Source of the DNA: Methanosarcinales archaeon
Lineage (GTDB): Archaea > Halobacteriota > Methanosarcinia > Methanosarcinales > Methanogasteraceae
DNA: 9,294 bases
Reading direction: 5' to 3'
Assembly: GCA_030605805.1 (NCBI GenBank)
Contig: JAUWHQ010000188.1
Span: 1 to 9,294 of the forward strand
Shown here: piece by piece, positions 1 through 6,623 of the stretch
Layout: every line of letters starts with the position of its first letter
How positions within the stretch are numbered: position 1 is the stretch's first letter
Made by a program: the position numbers and the translations under genes
Notes under the pieces: generated by a model
What the model was told of the DNA's origin: nothing
The model's input: the letters and a program-made list of their open reading frames with translations, nothing else
Databases searched by the model: none

Positions 1-537
1 CTGCCCCTCGAACGAGAAGACCTCTGCGCCGGCGAGCCACGCGTCAGGAGGTAGCCCTGCCTTGATGCAGGTCTGGCTGAGAAGCTCCTCGGCATCGAAA
101 CCCCATTCTTCTGCCACCTGCGGCAGCAATAACCCCTGATAAAGACTTTTTTTGACGATGAGCCCATGTTTCCCAATTTTGACGTGTTTTGGCAGATCTT
201 GCGGACTTGCATCGATTTTAGCCGGCGGTGTCAGCACAGTCACCTCGATCACGACATGTGCAATCTCATCAGACCTGACCGGCGGGAATCTGGGATCATG
301 CAACGCAGCACTCACCGCAGAATCAGAGATCGCATCCGAAAGCGCCATTACAGGTTCAGGATAGCCGATGCAACCGCGGAGGTCATGGTTCTTGTGCAGG
401 GTGACAAAGACGCCCCTCTTTTCCTCAAATATCCGTGGCAGGTCGCCGGTTTCCATGGATTCTCCGGAAACGCGGGCGACGATTGCGGATCGTGCCAGTC
501 TGACTGCAATGGTTCCCTCTTCGATGGTCAGCATCAT
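1..537 (-). CDS. AMMECR1 domain protein, C-terminus cut by window edge
   Basis: Reverse-complement reading from an ATG at 537 stays open for 179 codons to the window edge. The protein begins MMLTIEEGTIAVRLARSAIV and carries LRGCIGY at residues 53-59 within a longer LRGCIGYPEP stretch. This is the signature (LRGCIG) of the AMMECR1 family (TIGR00296), widespread in archaea and eukaryotes. Further family-like segments are HDPRFPPV, KHGLIVKK, LLLPQVAEEWG and CIKAGLPPDAWL near the end. Family members are about 200 residues, so only a short C-terminal tail should lie beyond the window. The biochemical role is not settled; archaeal members often occur near MEMO and radical SAM genes (established knowledge), but none is visible here. 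An in-frame ATG at 561 would add eight residues (MSCPRQWC). I prefer 537 because a TATA-like box lies about 25 nt upstream of it. The family call is firm; the start is less certain. Confidence 0.9.
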   Translation of the reverse strand, partial: MMLTIEEGTIAVRLARSAIVARVSGESMETGDLPRIFEEKRGVFVTLHKNHDLRGCIGYPEPVMALSDAISDSAVSAALHDPRFPPVRSDEIAHVVIEVTVLTPPAKIDASPQDLPKHVKIGKHGLIVKKSLYQGLLLPQVAEEWGFDAEELLSQTCIKAGLPPDAWLAGAEVFSFEGQ

Positions 538-558
538 ACACCATTGCCGCGGGCAGGA

Positions 559-568
559 CATATACTTT
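559..568 (-). promoter_or_regulatory. TATA-like box for the AMMECR1 gene
   Basis: On the minus strand the sequence reads AAAGTATATG, centred about 26 nt upstream of the ATG at 537. That is the archaeal TATA-to-start distance, so the transcript may be leaderless. The element sits between divergent genes. The plus-strand reading (CATATACTTT) could also serve the EMC6-like gene, with a leader of about 30 nt. Assigned from position and composition only. Confidence 0.4.
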
Positions 569-621
569 GCCAGCATACGCCAACCACAAGATTGATACAT
601 GATCACGACATGGTTGATCCG

Positions 622-966
622 ATGAGCAAAAAAAGGATCGTGAAAGAAGCCGCGAAAAAGGATGCGGAAGCTGCCATAGAAAAACCTGACCGGCGGAAGA
701 AGCATATCGACGGCATCATAAAGACTGTGGTTTCGTCCACTCTTGGCATATTATCCGGCGTGATATGCTTTTATTTCCTGTATCCAACGACCGAAAGACC
801 TGAGAATTTTTCATATCTGCTGCTGTTGCTGGCATTCTACGTACAGAAACCAATTTACATGCAGATGGGGATGGATGTGGCTCATTTTAACTGGAAGGAC
901 TGGTTTTTTGTCGCTTTCATGACCATGATGCTCTGGTTTATCTCGTGGACACTGATGCTGAATTAA
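622..966 (+). CDS. EMC6-like small membrane protein
   Basis: About 114 residues. A lysine-rich charged N-terminus (MSKKRIVKEAAKKDAEA) is followed by three likely membrane segments: roughly residues 33-53 (VVSSTLGILSGVICFYFLYP), 60-80 (YLLLLLAFYVQKPIYMQM) and 94-113 (WFFVAFMTMMLWFISWTLML). The order, the YVQK-IY motif in helix 2 and the KDWFF motif before helix 3 resemble the 'EMC6-like membrane protein' family of methanogenic archaea. Eukaryotic EMC6 is a subunit of the ER membrane protein insertase; the archaeal function is unproven. The reading frame is open back to 166, but that part is antisense to the AMMECR1 gene. I chose the ATG at 622 because TGATCC (615-620), the distal part of the archaeal Shine-Dalgarno AGGAGGTGATCC, lies directly before it; ATG at 610 is the alternative. 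The stop is 1 nt from the next gene, apbE, so co-transcription is likely. Confidence 0.7.
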   Translation: MSKKRIVKEAAKKDAEAAIEKPDRRKKHIDGIIKTVVSSTLGILSGVICFYFLYPTTERPENFSYLLLLLAFYVQKPIYMQMGMDVAHFNWKDWFFVAFMTMMLWFISWTLMLN

Positions 967-967
967 A

Positions 968-1978
968 ATGGATAAAAAAATCCTTCTGACTCTTTTAATT
1001 CTTTCAATCGCGCTACTGGCATCCGGATGCGCAGACGCCCCGTGCATTGAGCATATAGAGCGCACAAGAGTTGCGATGAATACCGATGTGACCATTACAG
1101 TCGTGCATCCGGATGTATCTGAGGCAGAGTCTGCCATCAATTGCGCTTTTGCAGAGATATACGGAATCGAGCATCTGATGAGTCATATCGCAGAGGACAG
1201 CGAAGTCGCAAGATTGAATGAAAACGGATTTCTCGTGAATGCGTCTCCGGGATTATGCTACGTCATCGCTAAATCCTGCGAATGCTCGGAACTGAGCAAC
1301 GGATCATTTGATATCACTGTTTTACCGGTCATAAACCTGTGGACGACCAGGATACTGGCAGGATCGCCGCCAACCAGTGGCGAGATCAATGAAATGCTGA
1401 AACTCGTGAATTATAAAAACATATCAATTGAAAATAACAGTGTGTATTTCAGCCATCGATCGATGGGGGTAACCCTCGGCGGTGTTGCAAAGGGATATGC
1501 TGTCGATCGGGCAATCGAGGTGTTAAGAGAGCACAATATCCGTCATGCGCTCGTGAATGCCGGCGGCGATATCCGGGCGATGGGTTTCAAGACTGGAGAT
1601 GATCCATGGAGGGTCGCTCTGCGGAATCCGAGTAATAAAACTGAGTATATCACCATTATGAACCTCGAAGACATGTCTGTTGCGACCAGCGGGAATTATG
1701 AGCAGTATTTCAGCGAAGAGGCGCGAGCATCACACATCATCGATCCGAAGACCGGGTATGCTGCCTGGGAACTGCTGAGTGCAACAATCATTGCCAGAAA
1801 CGCAACCGATGCCGATGCGCTGGCAACCGCGGTCTTCGTGCTCGGCGAGAATGAGGGCATGGAGTTGATCGAGCGTCGGGACTGTGTTGAGGGGCTGATC
1901 ATCACCGGAGACCGGCGGATTCTGCGATCAAGTGGGTTTGAGGAGTTTGAGGAGATTGAGGAGATTGTGGGGCATTGA
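968..1978 (+). CDS. apbE: FAD:protein FMN transferase, ApbE-family lipoprotein
   Basis: 336 residues. ApbE attaches FMN from FAD to a threonine of membrane flavoproteins such as RnfG/NqrC-type subunits, on the outer face of the membrane, using Mg2+. An N-terminal hydrophobic signal ends in the lipobox LASGC with Cys21, so a membrane-anchored lipoprotein is expected. Family motifs in order are FDITVLPVINLW, LGGVAKGYAVDR (near 173-184), VNAGGD (196-201), ATSGNYEQYF, HIIDPKTGY and DADALATA (281-288). The last carries the metal-binding Asp and Thr of the family. The protein ends in an acidic tail (EEFEEIEEIVGH) encoded by a 9-nt tandem repeat. Its start lies 1 nt after the stop of the EMC6-like gene, implying a shared transcript. 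No target flavoprotein is encoded in the window, so the substrate (Rnf is the obvious candidate in this group) is inference. Confidence 0.95.
   Translation: MDKKILLTLLILSIALLASGCADAPCIEHIERTRVAMNTDVTITVVHPDVSEAESAINCAFAEIYGIEHLMSHIAEDSEVARLNENGFLVNASPGLCYVIAKSCECSELSNGSFDITVLPVINLWTTRILAGSPPTSGEINEMLKLVNYKNISIENNSVYFSHRSMGVTLGGVAKGYAVDRAIEVLREHNIRHALVNAGGDIRAMGFKTGDDPWRVALRNPSNKTEYITIMNLEDMSVATSGNYEQYFSEEARASHIIDPKTGYAAWELLSATIIARNATDADALATAVFVLGENEGMELIERRDCVEGLIITGDRRILRSSGFEEFEEIEEIVGH
1940..1966 (+). repeat. Three-copy 9-nt tandem repeat at the 3' end of apbE
   Basis: GAGGAGTTT, GAGGAGATT, GAGGAGATT follow one another in frame and encode EEF-EEI-EEI. The array lies in the last 13 codons of apbE, beyond the conserved catalytic core. 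It looks like a slippage-derived tail extension that could vary in copy number between strains. Confidence 0.75.
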
Positions 1979-2064
1979 CTGCCGGTTCAAGCACAGGTGC
2001 AAACCCGGAAGGTGACAGGTAGGAAAAGAAACTTCAATAGCCTCCCCCATCAAAACACCATACA

Positions 2065-2868
2065 ATGACTGCATCACCGACCATCCTCAAACTCGGAGGG
2101 AGCGTCCTCACAGAGAAGACCGACACGCCCACACCGAAGCCAGCCGCGATCGGCAGATGCGCCCGCGAGATCGCAGCATCCATCACTCCTGCAACTTCCA
2201 CCCCACCTGCGGGTGTGGGTGGTCCGCTGATCCTCGTTCACGGTGCAGGCTCGTTCGGGCATCCGCAGGCAAAGGAACATGACTCACCCGACGGATTCAC
2301 CAATTTCGGGATAATCGAGATCCACCGGGCTGTAACATCGCTAAACGATCTTGTAATCGAAGCCCTGGTCGAAAACGGGGTCCCGGCAGCGGCTGTGCAT
2401 CCGTTCGGTTGCATGGTGGCAGAAAACGGACGCATCGCTGAGATGGAGACTGCCCAGATCGGGATGATGCTTGCCCGCGGCATCATGCCTGTGCTGCACG
2501 GCGATGTGGTGATGGACAGGCGGGTGGGGGCATCGATCATCTCTGGCGATCAACTGGTAACATACCTCGCGGTCAGATTCAAAGCAGCCCGCATCGGGCT
2601 TGGCACCGCTGTCGATGGCGTGCTCGCAGACGGGGCTGCGGTCCCGCTGATCACGCGGGCGAACTTTGAGTCGGTGCGATCTTATGTTCAGGGGTCGGAA
2701 GGCACCGACGTGACCGGGGGGATGCTTGGCAAGGTGCTTGAACTGCTTGAGGTTGATATTGATTCGTATATATTCAATGCTTCAAAAGAAAATGTGATCG
2801 CCGGGTTCTTATCGGGCGATGAACCCGGAACGAGGATAACAGGGATAGCAGGGGCAGCCCATGAATGA
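2065..2868 (+). CDS. Isopentenyl phosphate kinase
   Basis: 267 residues, an amino acid kinase-fold protein. The enzyme phosphorylates isopentenyl phosphate with ATP to give isopentenyl diphosphate, the last step of the archaeal modified mevalonate pathway that feeds ether lipids and quinone-type isoprenoids; it is cytosolic. The N-terminal ILKLGGSVLT is the nucleotide-binding start of the family. VHGAGSFGHP (from about residue 58) contains the family histidine implicated in binding the phosphate. Later motifs are HGDVVMD, ISGDQLVTYLA, the DVTGGMLGKV glycine-rich segment and the C-terminal GTRITG, all typical of archaeal IPKs. Length is normal. A proline/threonine-rich stretch (ITPATSTPPAGVGG) before the histidine motif looks like a lineage-specific loop. 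No clear Shine-Dalgarno precedes ATG 2065, and 86 nt separate it from apbE. The gene is 16 nt upstream of the hydrolase, so those two are probably co-transcribed. Confidence 0.93.
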   Translation: MTASPTILKLGGSVLTEKTDTPTPKPAAIGRCAREIAASITPATSTPPAGVGGPLILVHGAGSFGHPQAKEHDSPDGFTNFGIIEIHRAVTSLNDLVIEALVENGVPAAAVHPFGCMVAENGRIAEMETAQIGMMLARGIMPVLHGDVVMDRRVGASIISGDQLVTYLAVRFKAARIGLGTAVDGVLADGAAVPLITRANFESVRSYVQGSEGTDVTGGMLGKVLELLEVDIDSYIFNASKENVIAGFLSGDEPGTRITGIAGAAHE

Positions 2869-2884
2869 GTGGAGATAAGGAGAT

Positions 2885-3778
2885 ATGAAACGATCGTTTG
2901 CTATTCAGGTCACCGTCATGGCGATCGCAGTCGTGCTCACCGGATGCATCGCCGATCAGGAATGGGGCGTTGACGATGACGGATTTTTGAAATATCGAGT
3001 ATGCGAACCGGTGTTCCGGTTAACTCTGCTTGAAACGGCTGATAATTACACGCTCTACGGCGTCAACTTTACGAGCAGGGGCGCAAATATCGAGGGGCTT
3101 TTGCGGGTGCCACATACGGAACATACCGAAGACCGTGTTCCAGGCATCGTGCTGCTGCCAGGCGCGACCGTGACTAAGGAGGGCGAGCAGGGGCTTGCAA
3201 AGTACCTGTGCGGTCTTGGTTATGCAAGCATCGCAATCGATCAGCGTAATCTCGGCGGAATCGATATGGAAGGTGATCTGGGCGTGTTTCTGCGTGATGA
3301 AGAGCCGACGCAGCACAAGGTGGTGCATGACGCGCTCTGTGCCGCCAGAGTCCTGCGAGAGCAGCCAACGATCGATCCGGACAGGACGTTGTACCTTGGC
3401 GAGAGCAACGGCGGCAGGTTTGCGATCATCGCATCAGCGCTTGACGAGGCTGCGTGTGGCGTGATCGCGATCAGTACGTGCGGTTACGGAATCGATGCTG
3501 CGGTCGCATCCGGGCAGATACGAGACCATGACATGGTTCGGTTCTATAGATCGATCGATCCTGATACGTATCTGAATGAAATCAGCCCGAGAAAGTTTGT
3601 GATGATCCATTCCTTGAATGACACGATCATTTCGTACGATAGCGCACAGCAGACATATATGAAGATCGTCGGTCCGAAATCGCTGCACACCGTTCGGAAG
3701 GAAGGGCACGGATACTGCGCCGAAATGAATCCTTTTCTAAAAAGAGAGCTTGCAGAGATCTTTTCGAAGGTTTCATGA
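2885..3778 (+). CDS. Secreted lipoprotein alpha/beta hydrolase
   Basis: 297 residues. A hydrophobic signal peptide ends in the lipobox VLTGC with Cys21, so the protein is probably anchored on the outer face of the membrane. The rest is an alpha/beta-hydrolase fold related to dienelactone hydrolase/acyl-peptidase-like esterases. PGIVLLPGAT sits where the oxyanion strand belongs, and the nucleophile elbow is GESNGG with Ser174. A catalytic Asp is likely at 246 (HSLNDTI) and a catalytic His at 275 (EGHGYC). The substrate cannot be told. A good ribosome site (TAAGGAGAT) directly precedes ATG 2885. The preceding IPK gene ends 16 nt upstream. The stop overlaps the end of the convergent phosphatase gene by 6 nt. 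Confidence 0.85.
   Translation: MKRSFAIQVTVMAIAVVLTGCIADQEWGVDDDGFLKYRVCEPVFRLTLLETADNYTLYGVNFTSRGANIEGLLRVPHTEHTEDRVPGIVLLPGATVTKEGEQGLAKYLCGLGYASIAIDQRNLGGIDMEGDLGVFLRDEEPTQHKVVHDALCAARVLREQPTIDPDRTLYLGESNGGRFAIIASALDEAACGVIAISTCGYGIDAAVASGQIRDHDMVRFYRSIDPDTYLNEISPRKFVMIHSLNDTIISYDSAQQTYMKIVGPKSLHTVRKEGHGYCAEMNPFLKRELAEIFSKVS
3773..3778. other. Palindromic 6-nt tail-to-tail gene overlap
   Basis: The palindrome TCATGA is read as Ser-stop (TCA TGA) on both strands. It forms the last codon and stop of the hydrolase on plus and of the phosphatase on minus. No space is left for a dedicated terminator between the convergent genes, so their 3' untranslated regions must overlap the opposite coding sequence. 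Confidence 0.9.
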
Positions 3779-4627
3779 ACCTTTGACCTTTGAATCGTGA
3801 ATCACGAAATCGTCTGCAACCAGATCCAGTAGCTGCCCATGAACCTGCCCGTTGGACGCAAGCATACTCACCCTCGATGTGATCGAAAGCTCGCCAGTAA
3901 GCGGCATTCCGGTGGTATCGGTGATCCTGCCGCCGGATTCCTCGATGATAATCTTTCCTGCGGCGATATCGGTGATCCGCAGGTATCTGCGAAAGTCGAC
4001 AAAGGCGTCCAGAACGCCGGAGGCAACATAACAGAGTTCGAGTGACGAACAGCCAAGAACCCGGATTCTCCGCACGACTCTTCCAAGCTCGATCACTTTT
4101 GTCGAGTCTGTCCGGTATGCATAAGCAGTCACGCTCAATTTTTGCAGTTCACTGACTTCTGACACGTTGATGCGCCTTTTATTGCAGTATGCCCCCTTAC
4201 CAGCCTCTGCGTGATAGACATCACCTGAATGCAAATTTTCAATGAAACCGAGTGAGATATCGGCAAGATCGGTCATGCCAATGGCGATGGAGACCGAATA
4301 AAACGGGATACCAGCCACCACGTTGAACGTCCCGTCGAGCGGATCGAGAACGACTGTGAAATCGGCATCGCTCTTTTGGATACCCTGACTACGCAGGTCT
4401 CCGAAAATAACCTTTTCACCACACTCTTCGCTTATAAGCAATATCTTCCGACCATCAGCCTTCAAAACGTCGATTGCTGCATTCTCTGCTATTTCATCGA
4501 TTTTTTTTGTGGGCGTGCCGTCTGCGCCGGTGTACAGTTCAATTCCTGACTCTGGCGTGCCGATGACGGGTTCAATCGCATCGGTGATCGCAGCAGAGAT
4601 GTCGGTGCAGAGGGTCAGCAGGTCCAT
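3773..4627 (-). CDS. Inositol monophosphatase family, archaeal IMPase/fructose-1,6-bisphosphatase
   Basis: 284 residues from ATG 4627 (MDLLTLCTDI). It hydrolyses phosphate esters of inositol and, in many archaeal members, fructose-1,6-bisphosphate (class IV FBPase, gluconeogenesis); it is Mg2+-dependent and cytosolic. Metal-site motifs are present in family order: SEECGE (Glu67/68), DPLDGTFN (Asp95, Asp98) and the TDIAAG segment with Asp220, the counterpart of the usual WDxAAG. LGCSSLELCYVASG at about 191-204 matches the conserved substrate-side helix. The frame continues upstream to 4972, but that stretch is antisense to argJ. ATG 4627 matches the family N-terminus and lies about 25 nt from a TATA box, suggesting a leaderless transcript. 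Sequence alone does not separate inositol phosphatase from FBPase activity. Confidence 0.92.
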   Translation of the reverse strand: MDLLTLCTDISAAITDAIEPVIGTPESGIELYTGADGTPTKKIDEIAENAAIDVLKADGRKILLISEECGEKVIFGDLRSQGIQKSDADFTVVLDPLDGTFNVVAGIPFYSVSIAIGMTDLADISLGFIENLHSGDVYHAEAGKGAYCNKRRINVSEVSELQKLSVTAYAYRTDSTKVIELGRVVRRIRVLGCSSLELCYVASGVLDAFVDFRRYLRITDIAAGKIIIEESGGRITDTTGMPLTGELSITSRVSMLASNGQVHGQLLDLVADDFVIHDSKVKGS

Positions 4628-4648
4628 GTCTAATAATGCGATGCATGG

Positions 4649-4656
4649 ATATAAAA
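4649..4656. promoter_or_regulatory. TATA box in the divergent phosphatase/argJ promoter region
   Basis: ATATAAAA on plus reads TTTTATAT on minus. Its centre is about 25 nt from the phosphatase ATG (4627, minus) and about 29 nt from the argJ ATG (4682, plus), so one element could direct leaderless transcripts both ways. Only 54 nt separate the two start codons. A purine-rich BRE is not obvious on either side; the plus-side flank is GGGGGGTGG. Confidence 0.5.
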
Positions 4657-4670
4657 GGGGGGTGGTCAAC

Positions 4671-4680
4671 AGTATATATC
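4671..4680 (-). promoter_or_regulatory. Second TATA-like element upstream of the phosphatase gene
   Basis: On minus this reads GATATATACT. A transcript starting 25 nt downstream would begin near 4650 and give the phosphatase mRNA a leader of about 23 nt. It sits directly against the argJ start codon, so it cannot be an argJ promoter unless argJ starts internally. It may be an alternative promoter or simply AT-rich spacer. Confidence 0.3.
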
Positions 4681-4681
4681 G

Positions 4682-5833
4682 ATGAAGGAAATACCCGGCG
4701 GTGTGTGCGCTGTTCGCGGCGTGCGTGCTCACGGAATCAAGGAAGGAAGGGACGGACTTGCCGGGATCACGGGCGAAGGGGAATCTGCCGGGGTTTTTAC
4801 GAAAAACAAGATCATTGCAGCACCGCTTGTCATCACCAGGGAGCACCTCGCGGGTCATCGGCTGTCTGCTGTCGTTGCAAACAGCGGATGTGCAAATGCG
4901 TTCACAGGAACGCGTGGGCTTGCAGATGCCGCCCGCACAGCAGAGATGGTTGCAGGCAGGTTCGGGGTTCATGTCAATTCGATCGGCGTTGCATCGACCG
5001 GCGTCATCGGTGTGCCCCTTGATACGGACTGGATCGAGAACCGGATCGATTCTGTGATCGCGGGATTATCCGGTGCTCATGAGGGAAGCACGGCAGCAGC
5101 TCGAGCCATCATGACAACAGACACCTATCCGAAGGAGTTCGCAGTTGAATTGTCATCAGGCATGCGAATCGGCGGCATCGCGAAGGGATCTGGCATGATC
5201 TGCCCGAATATGGCAACGATGCTTGCGTTCATCTACACCGACGCCGATCTGCCGCATGAAACGCTCGATTCGTGCCTGAAACGGGCGGTAGATCGCAGTT
5301 TCAACATGATCGTGGTGGATGGCGACACCAGCACCAACGATATGGTGCTTCTGACAGCGACAGCTGCCGCTGAAGATGATGGACTGGACGAAGACGAGTT
5401 TCAAGAGGGGCTCGATTACGTCTGCACCGAACTTGCGAAGATGATCGCCCGCGATGGCGAAGGCGCAGAAAAATTCATCGAGGCGAGGGTTACCGGGGCA
5501 GAGACCGATGAGGATGCGAAAAAAGCGGCGAAAGCGATTGTCCAGTCGCCACTTGTTAAGACCGCTGTTCATGGCGGCGATCCGAACTGGGGGCGGGTTG
5601 TTGCTGCTGTGGGGTATTCCGGCGCCAACATCGATCCTGACCGGATGTCGCTTACGCTCTGCGGCGTTATGGTTGTGGATCGCGGCAGAACGGTCGATGG
5701 TGCTGTCGTGGAGATGAGCGGAAAGGATATCGGGATCGCTGTGGATCTGGGGCTTGGTGCGGGCGGGGCGGTTGCATGGGGCTGCGATCTGACATGCGAA
5801 TACGTGCGGATCAATGCGGAATACACGAGTTGA
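4682..5833 (+). CDS. argJ: Arginine biosynthesis protein ArgJ (glutamate N-acetyltransferase)
   Basis: 383 residues. ArgJ transfers the acetyl group of N-acetylornithine to glutamate, recycling acetate in arginine synthesis; bifunctional forms also use acetyl-CoA to make N-acetylglutamate. The N-terminus MKEIPGGVCAVRGV matches the family start. The self-cleavage site lies in KGSGMICPNMATML, with Thr179 as the nucleophile that becomes the N-terminus of the beta chain. VANSGCANAFTG, DGDTSTNDMV and GGDPNWGRV are further family blocks, and the C-terminus INAEYTS matches the usual ending. No residue of the signature is missing. Whether it is mono- or bifunctional cannot be read from sequence. No other arg gene is nearby; it is transcribed divergently from the phosphatase with a 54-nt intergenic region. 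A G-rich GGGGGGTGGTC (4657-4667) resembles a Shine-Dalgarno but is rather far from the start. Confidence 0.96.
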   Translation: MKEIPGGVCAVRGVRAHGIKEGRDGLAGITGEGESAGVFTKNKIIAAPLVITREHLAGHRLSAVVANSGCANAFTGTRGLADAARTAEMVAGRFGVHVNSIGVASTGVIGVPLDTDWIENRIDSVIAGLSGAHEGSTAAARAIMTTDTYPKEFAVELSSGMRIGGIAKGSGMICPNMATMLAFIYTDADLPHETLDSCLKRAVDRSFNMIVVDGDTSTNDMVLLTATAAAEDDGLDEDEFQEGLDYVCTELAKMIARDGEGAEKFIEARVTGAETDEDAKKAAKAIVQSPLVKTAVHGGDPNWGRVVAAVGYSGANIDPDRMSLTLCGVMVVDRGRTVDGAVVEMSGKDIGIAVDLGLGAGGAVAWGCDLTCEYVRINAEYTS

Positions 5834-5868
5834 GGCGTGCGGGGAGTCGGGATTGGCATCCAGGGATG

Positions 5869-5884
5869 GTGTCCGTTCGGACGC
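5869..5884 (+). other. Stem-loop downstream of argJ
   Basis: GTGTCC (with one G-T pair) can pair with GGACGC around the loop GTTC, 35 nt after the argJ stop. No T-run follows, so it is more likely an mRNA 3'-end structure than a terminator. Confidence 0.35.
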
Positions 5885-5946
5885 ATACAAGCAGGATCAC
5901 TCCGGATAGAGTGGGTCGCCACAAGGGCAATTAAAGGTCACGGTTT

Positions 5947-5966
5947 ATCGGAGACTGCCGATTTTT
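5947..5966 (+). terminator. Terminator-like hairpin with T-run before moaC
   Basis: ATCGG pairs with CCGAT around the loop AGACTG, and the second arm runs directly into five T residues (5962-5966). Archaeal RNA polymerase terminates at T-runs, so this is a plausible end for argJ transcripts about 130 nt after its stop. Confidence 0.45.
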
Positions 5967-6069
5967 CGATGTTCGAGATAAGCCATGAAATCTGGGATAC
6001 TATCCGGATTTATCGATTTTACCCGGAAATCCGCAACCGAGAAACGCGTCTTATGCGCCGGAAAGACTT

Positions 6070-6621
6070 ATGCCAAAGTCAAGCAAGTCTCACCACAGCA
6101 TGTGCGAGATAACATTCACTCACATAAGGGATGATCACGCAGCGATGGTGGACATCAGCGGAAAAGACGCGACCCTCCGGCGTGCTGTCGCAACCGGCAG
6201 AATCAAGCTCAGGAGAGAGACAATCGCCGCGATCAGTGCAGGCAGCATCGAGAAGGGAAATGTGCTTGCGACAGCACGGATCGCCGCGATCACGGCGATC
6301 AAGGAGACGTCGCGCATCATTCCGATGTGCCATCAGATCCCGATCACCGGCATCGATGTCGATTTTGAGGTTGTGGGCGGTGCTGATTGTGACGATGGTG
6401 CAGACGATGCGGATGGTTCAGATGTTGCAAATACGATCTCTGCCCTGGTCACGGTTTCGTCCGTCGGGCGCACCGGCGTTGAGATGGAGGCACTTTGCGG
6501 CGTGAGCGTTGCGCTTTTAACGATCTGGGACATGGTCAAGTCCGCGGAGAAGGATGATAGCGGAAATTATCCTGACACTGCGATTTCTGGGATCAGGGTT
6601 CTTGAGAAGGTGAAATATTAG
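6070..6621 (+). CDS. moaC: Cyclic pyranopterin monophosphate synthase MoaC
   Basis: 183 residues. MoaC converts the MoaA product 3',8-cyclo-GTP to cyclic pyranopterin monophosphate, the first stable intermediate of molybdopterin (Mo/W cofactor) synthesis. Family blocks are MVDISGK (26-32), ATARIAAITAIKETS with the first catalytic lysine at about 78, PMCHQIP (85-91), RTGVEMEAL (134-142) and DMVKSAEK with Asp154 and catalytic Lys157. PMCHQIPIT replaces the common PLCHPLPLT. An acidic segment (CDDGADDADGSD, about 107-118) looks like a surface-loop insertion. The start is uncertain: ATG 6070 gives ten extra residues (MPKSSKSHHS), while ATG 6100 (MCEITFTHIRD) better matches the usual family N-terminus. 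The gene is 2 nt upstream of the DUF99 gene, so the two form an operon. Confidence 0.95.
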   Translation: MPKSSKSHHSMCEITFTHIRDDHAAMVDISGKDATLRRAVATGRIKLRRETIAAISAGSIEKGNVLATARIAAITAIKETSRIIPMCHQIPITGIDVDFEVVGGADCDDGADDADGSDVANTISALVTVSSVGRTGVEMEALCGVSVALLTIWDMVKSAEKDDSGNYPDTAISGIRVLEKVKY

Positions 6622-6623
6622 CC

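Larger units (their letters stand above)
5834..6069. other. Non-coding gap between argJ and moaC with several hairpins
   Basis: A gap of 236 nt in which I find no convincing gene. An open frame of 91 codons from 5837 shows no family features and runs into moaC out of frame. Contents in order are: a 6-bp hairpin at 5869-5884 with loop GTTC; a small ACTC/GAGT hairpin near 5900-5914; a terminator-like hairpin plus T-run at 5947-5966; and a weak TATA-like ATTTATCG at 6008-6015 that could drive moaC with a leader of about 35 nt. Confidence 0.5.

Noticed and set aside
166..621. N-terminal extension of the EMC6-like gene to 166
   Set aside because: The extended part is antisense to the well-supported AMMECR1 gene and shows no membrane or family features; the conserved protein begins near 610-622.
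1979..2064. Possible hairpin between apbE and the isopentenyl phosphate kinase gene (CCGGTT with AAACCCGG, inner GCAC/GTGC)
   Set aside because: Pairing needs a bulge and a too-small inner loop, and no T-run follows; I cannot support a terminator or promoter there.
4628..4972. N-terminal extension of the minus-strand phosphatase to 4972
   Set aside because: It runs antisense through the promoter region and the N-terminus of argJ; the family N-terminus fits ATG 4627.
5156..5890. Minus-strand open frame of 244 codons opposite argJ
   Set aside because: Composition shadow of argJ, rich in His/Arg/Pro/Ser without any motif.
5837..6112. Small plus-strand frame of 91 codons between argJ and moaC
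   Set aside because: It crosses the terminator-like hairpin, overlaps moaC out of frame, and shows no motif.
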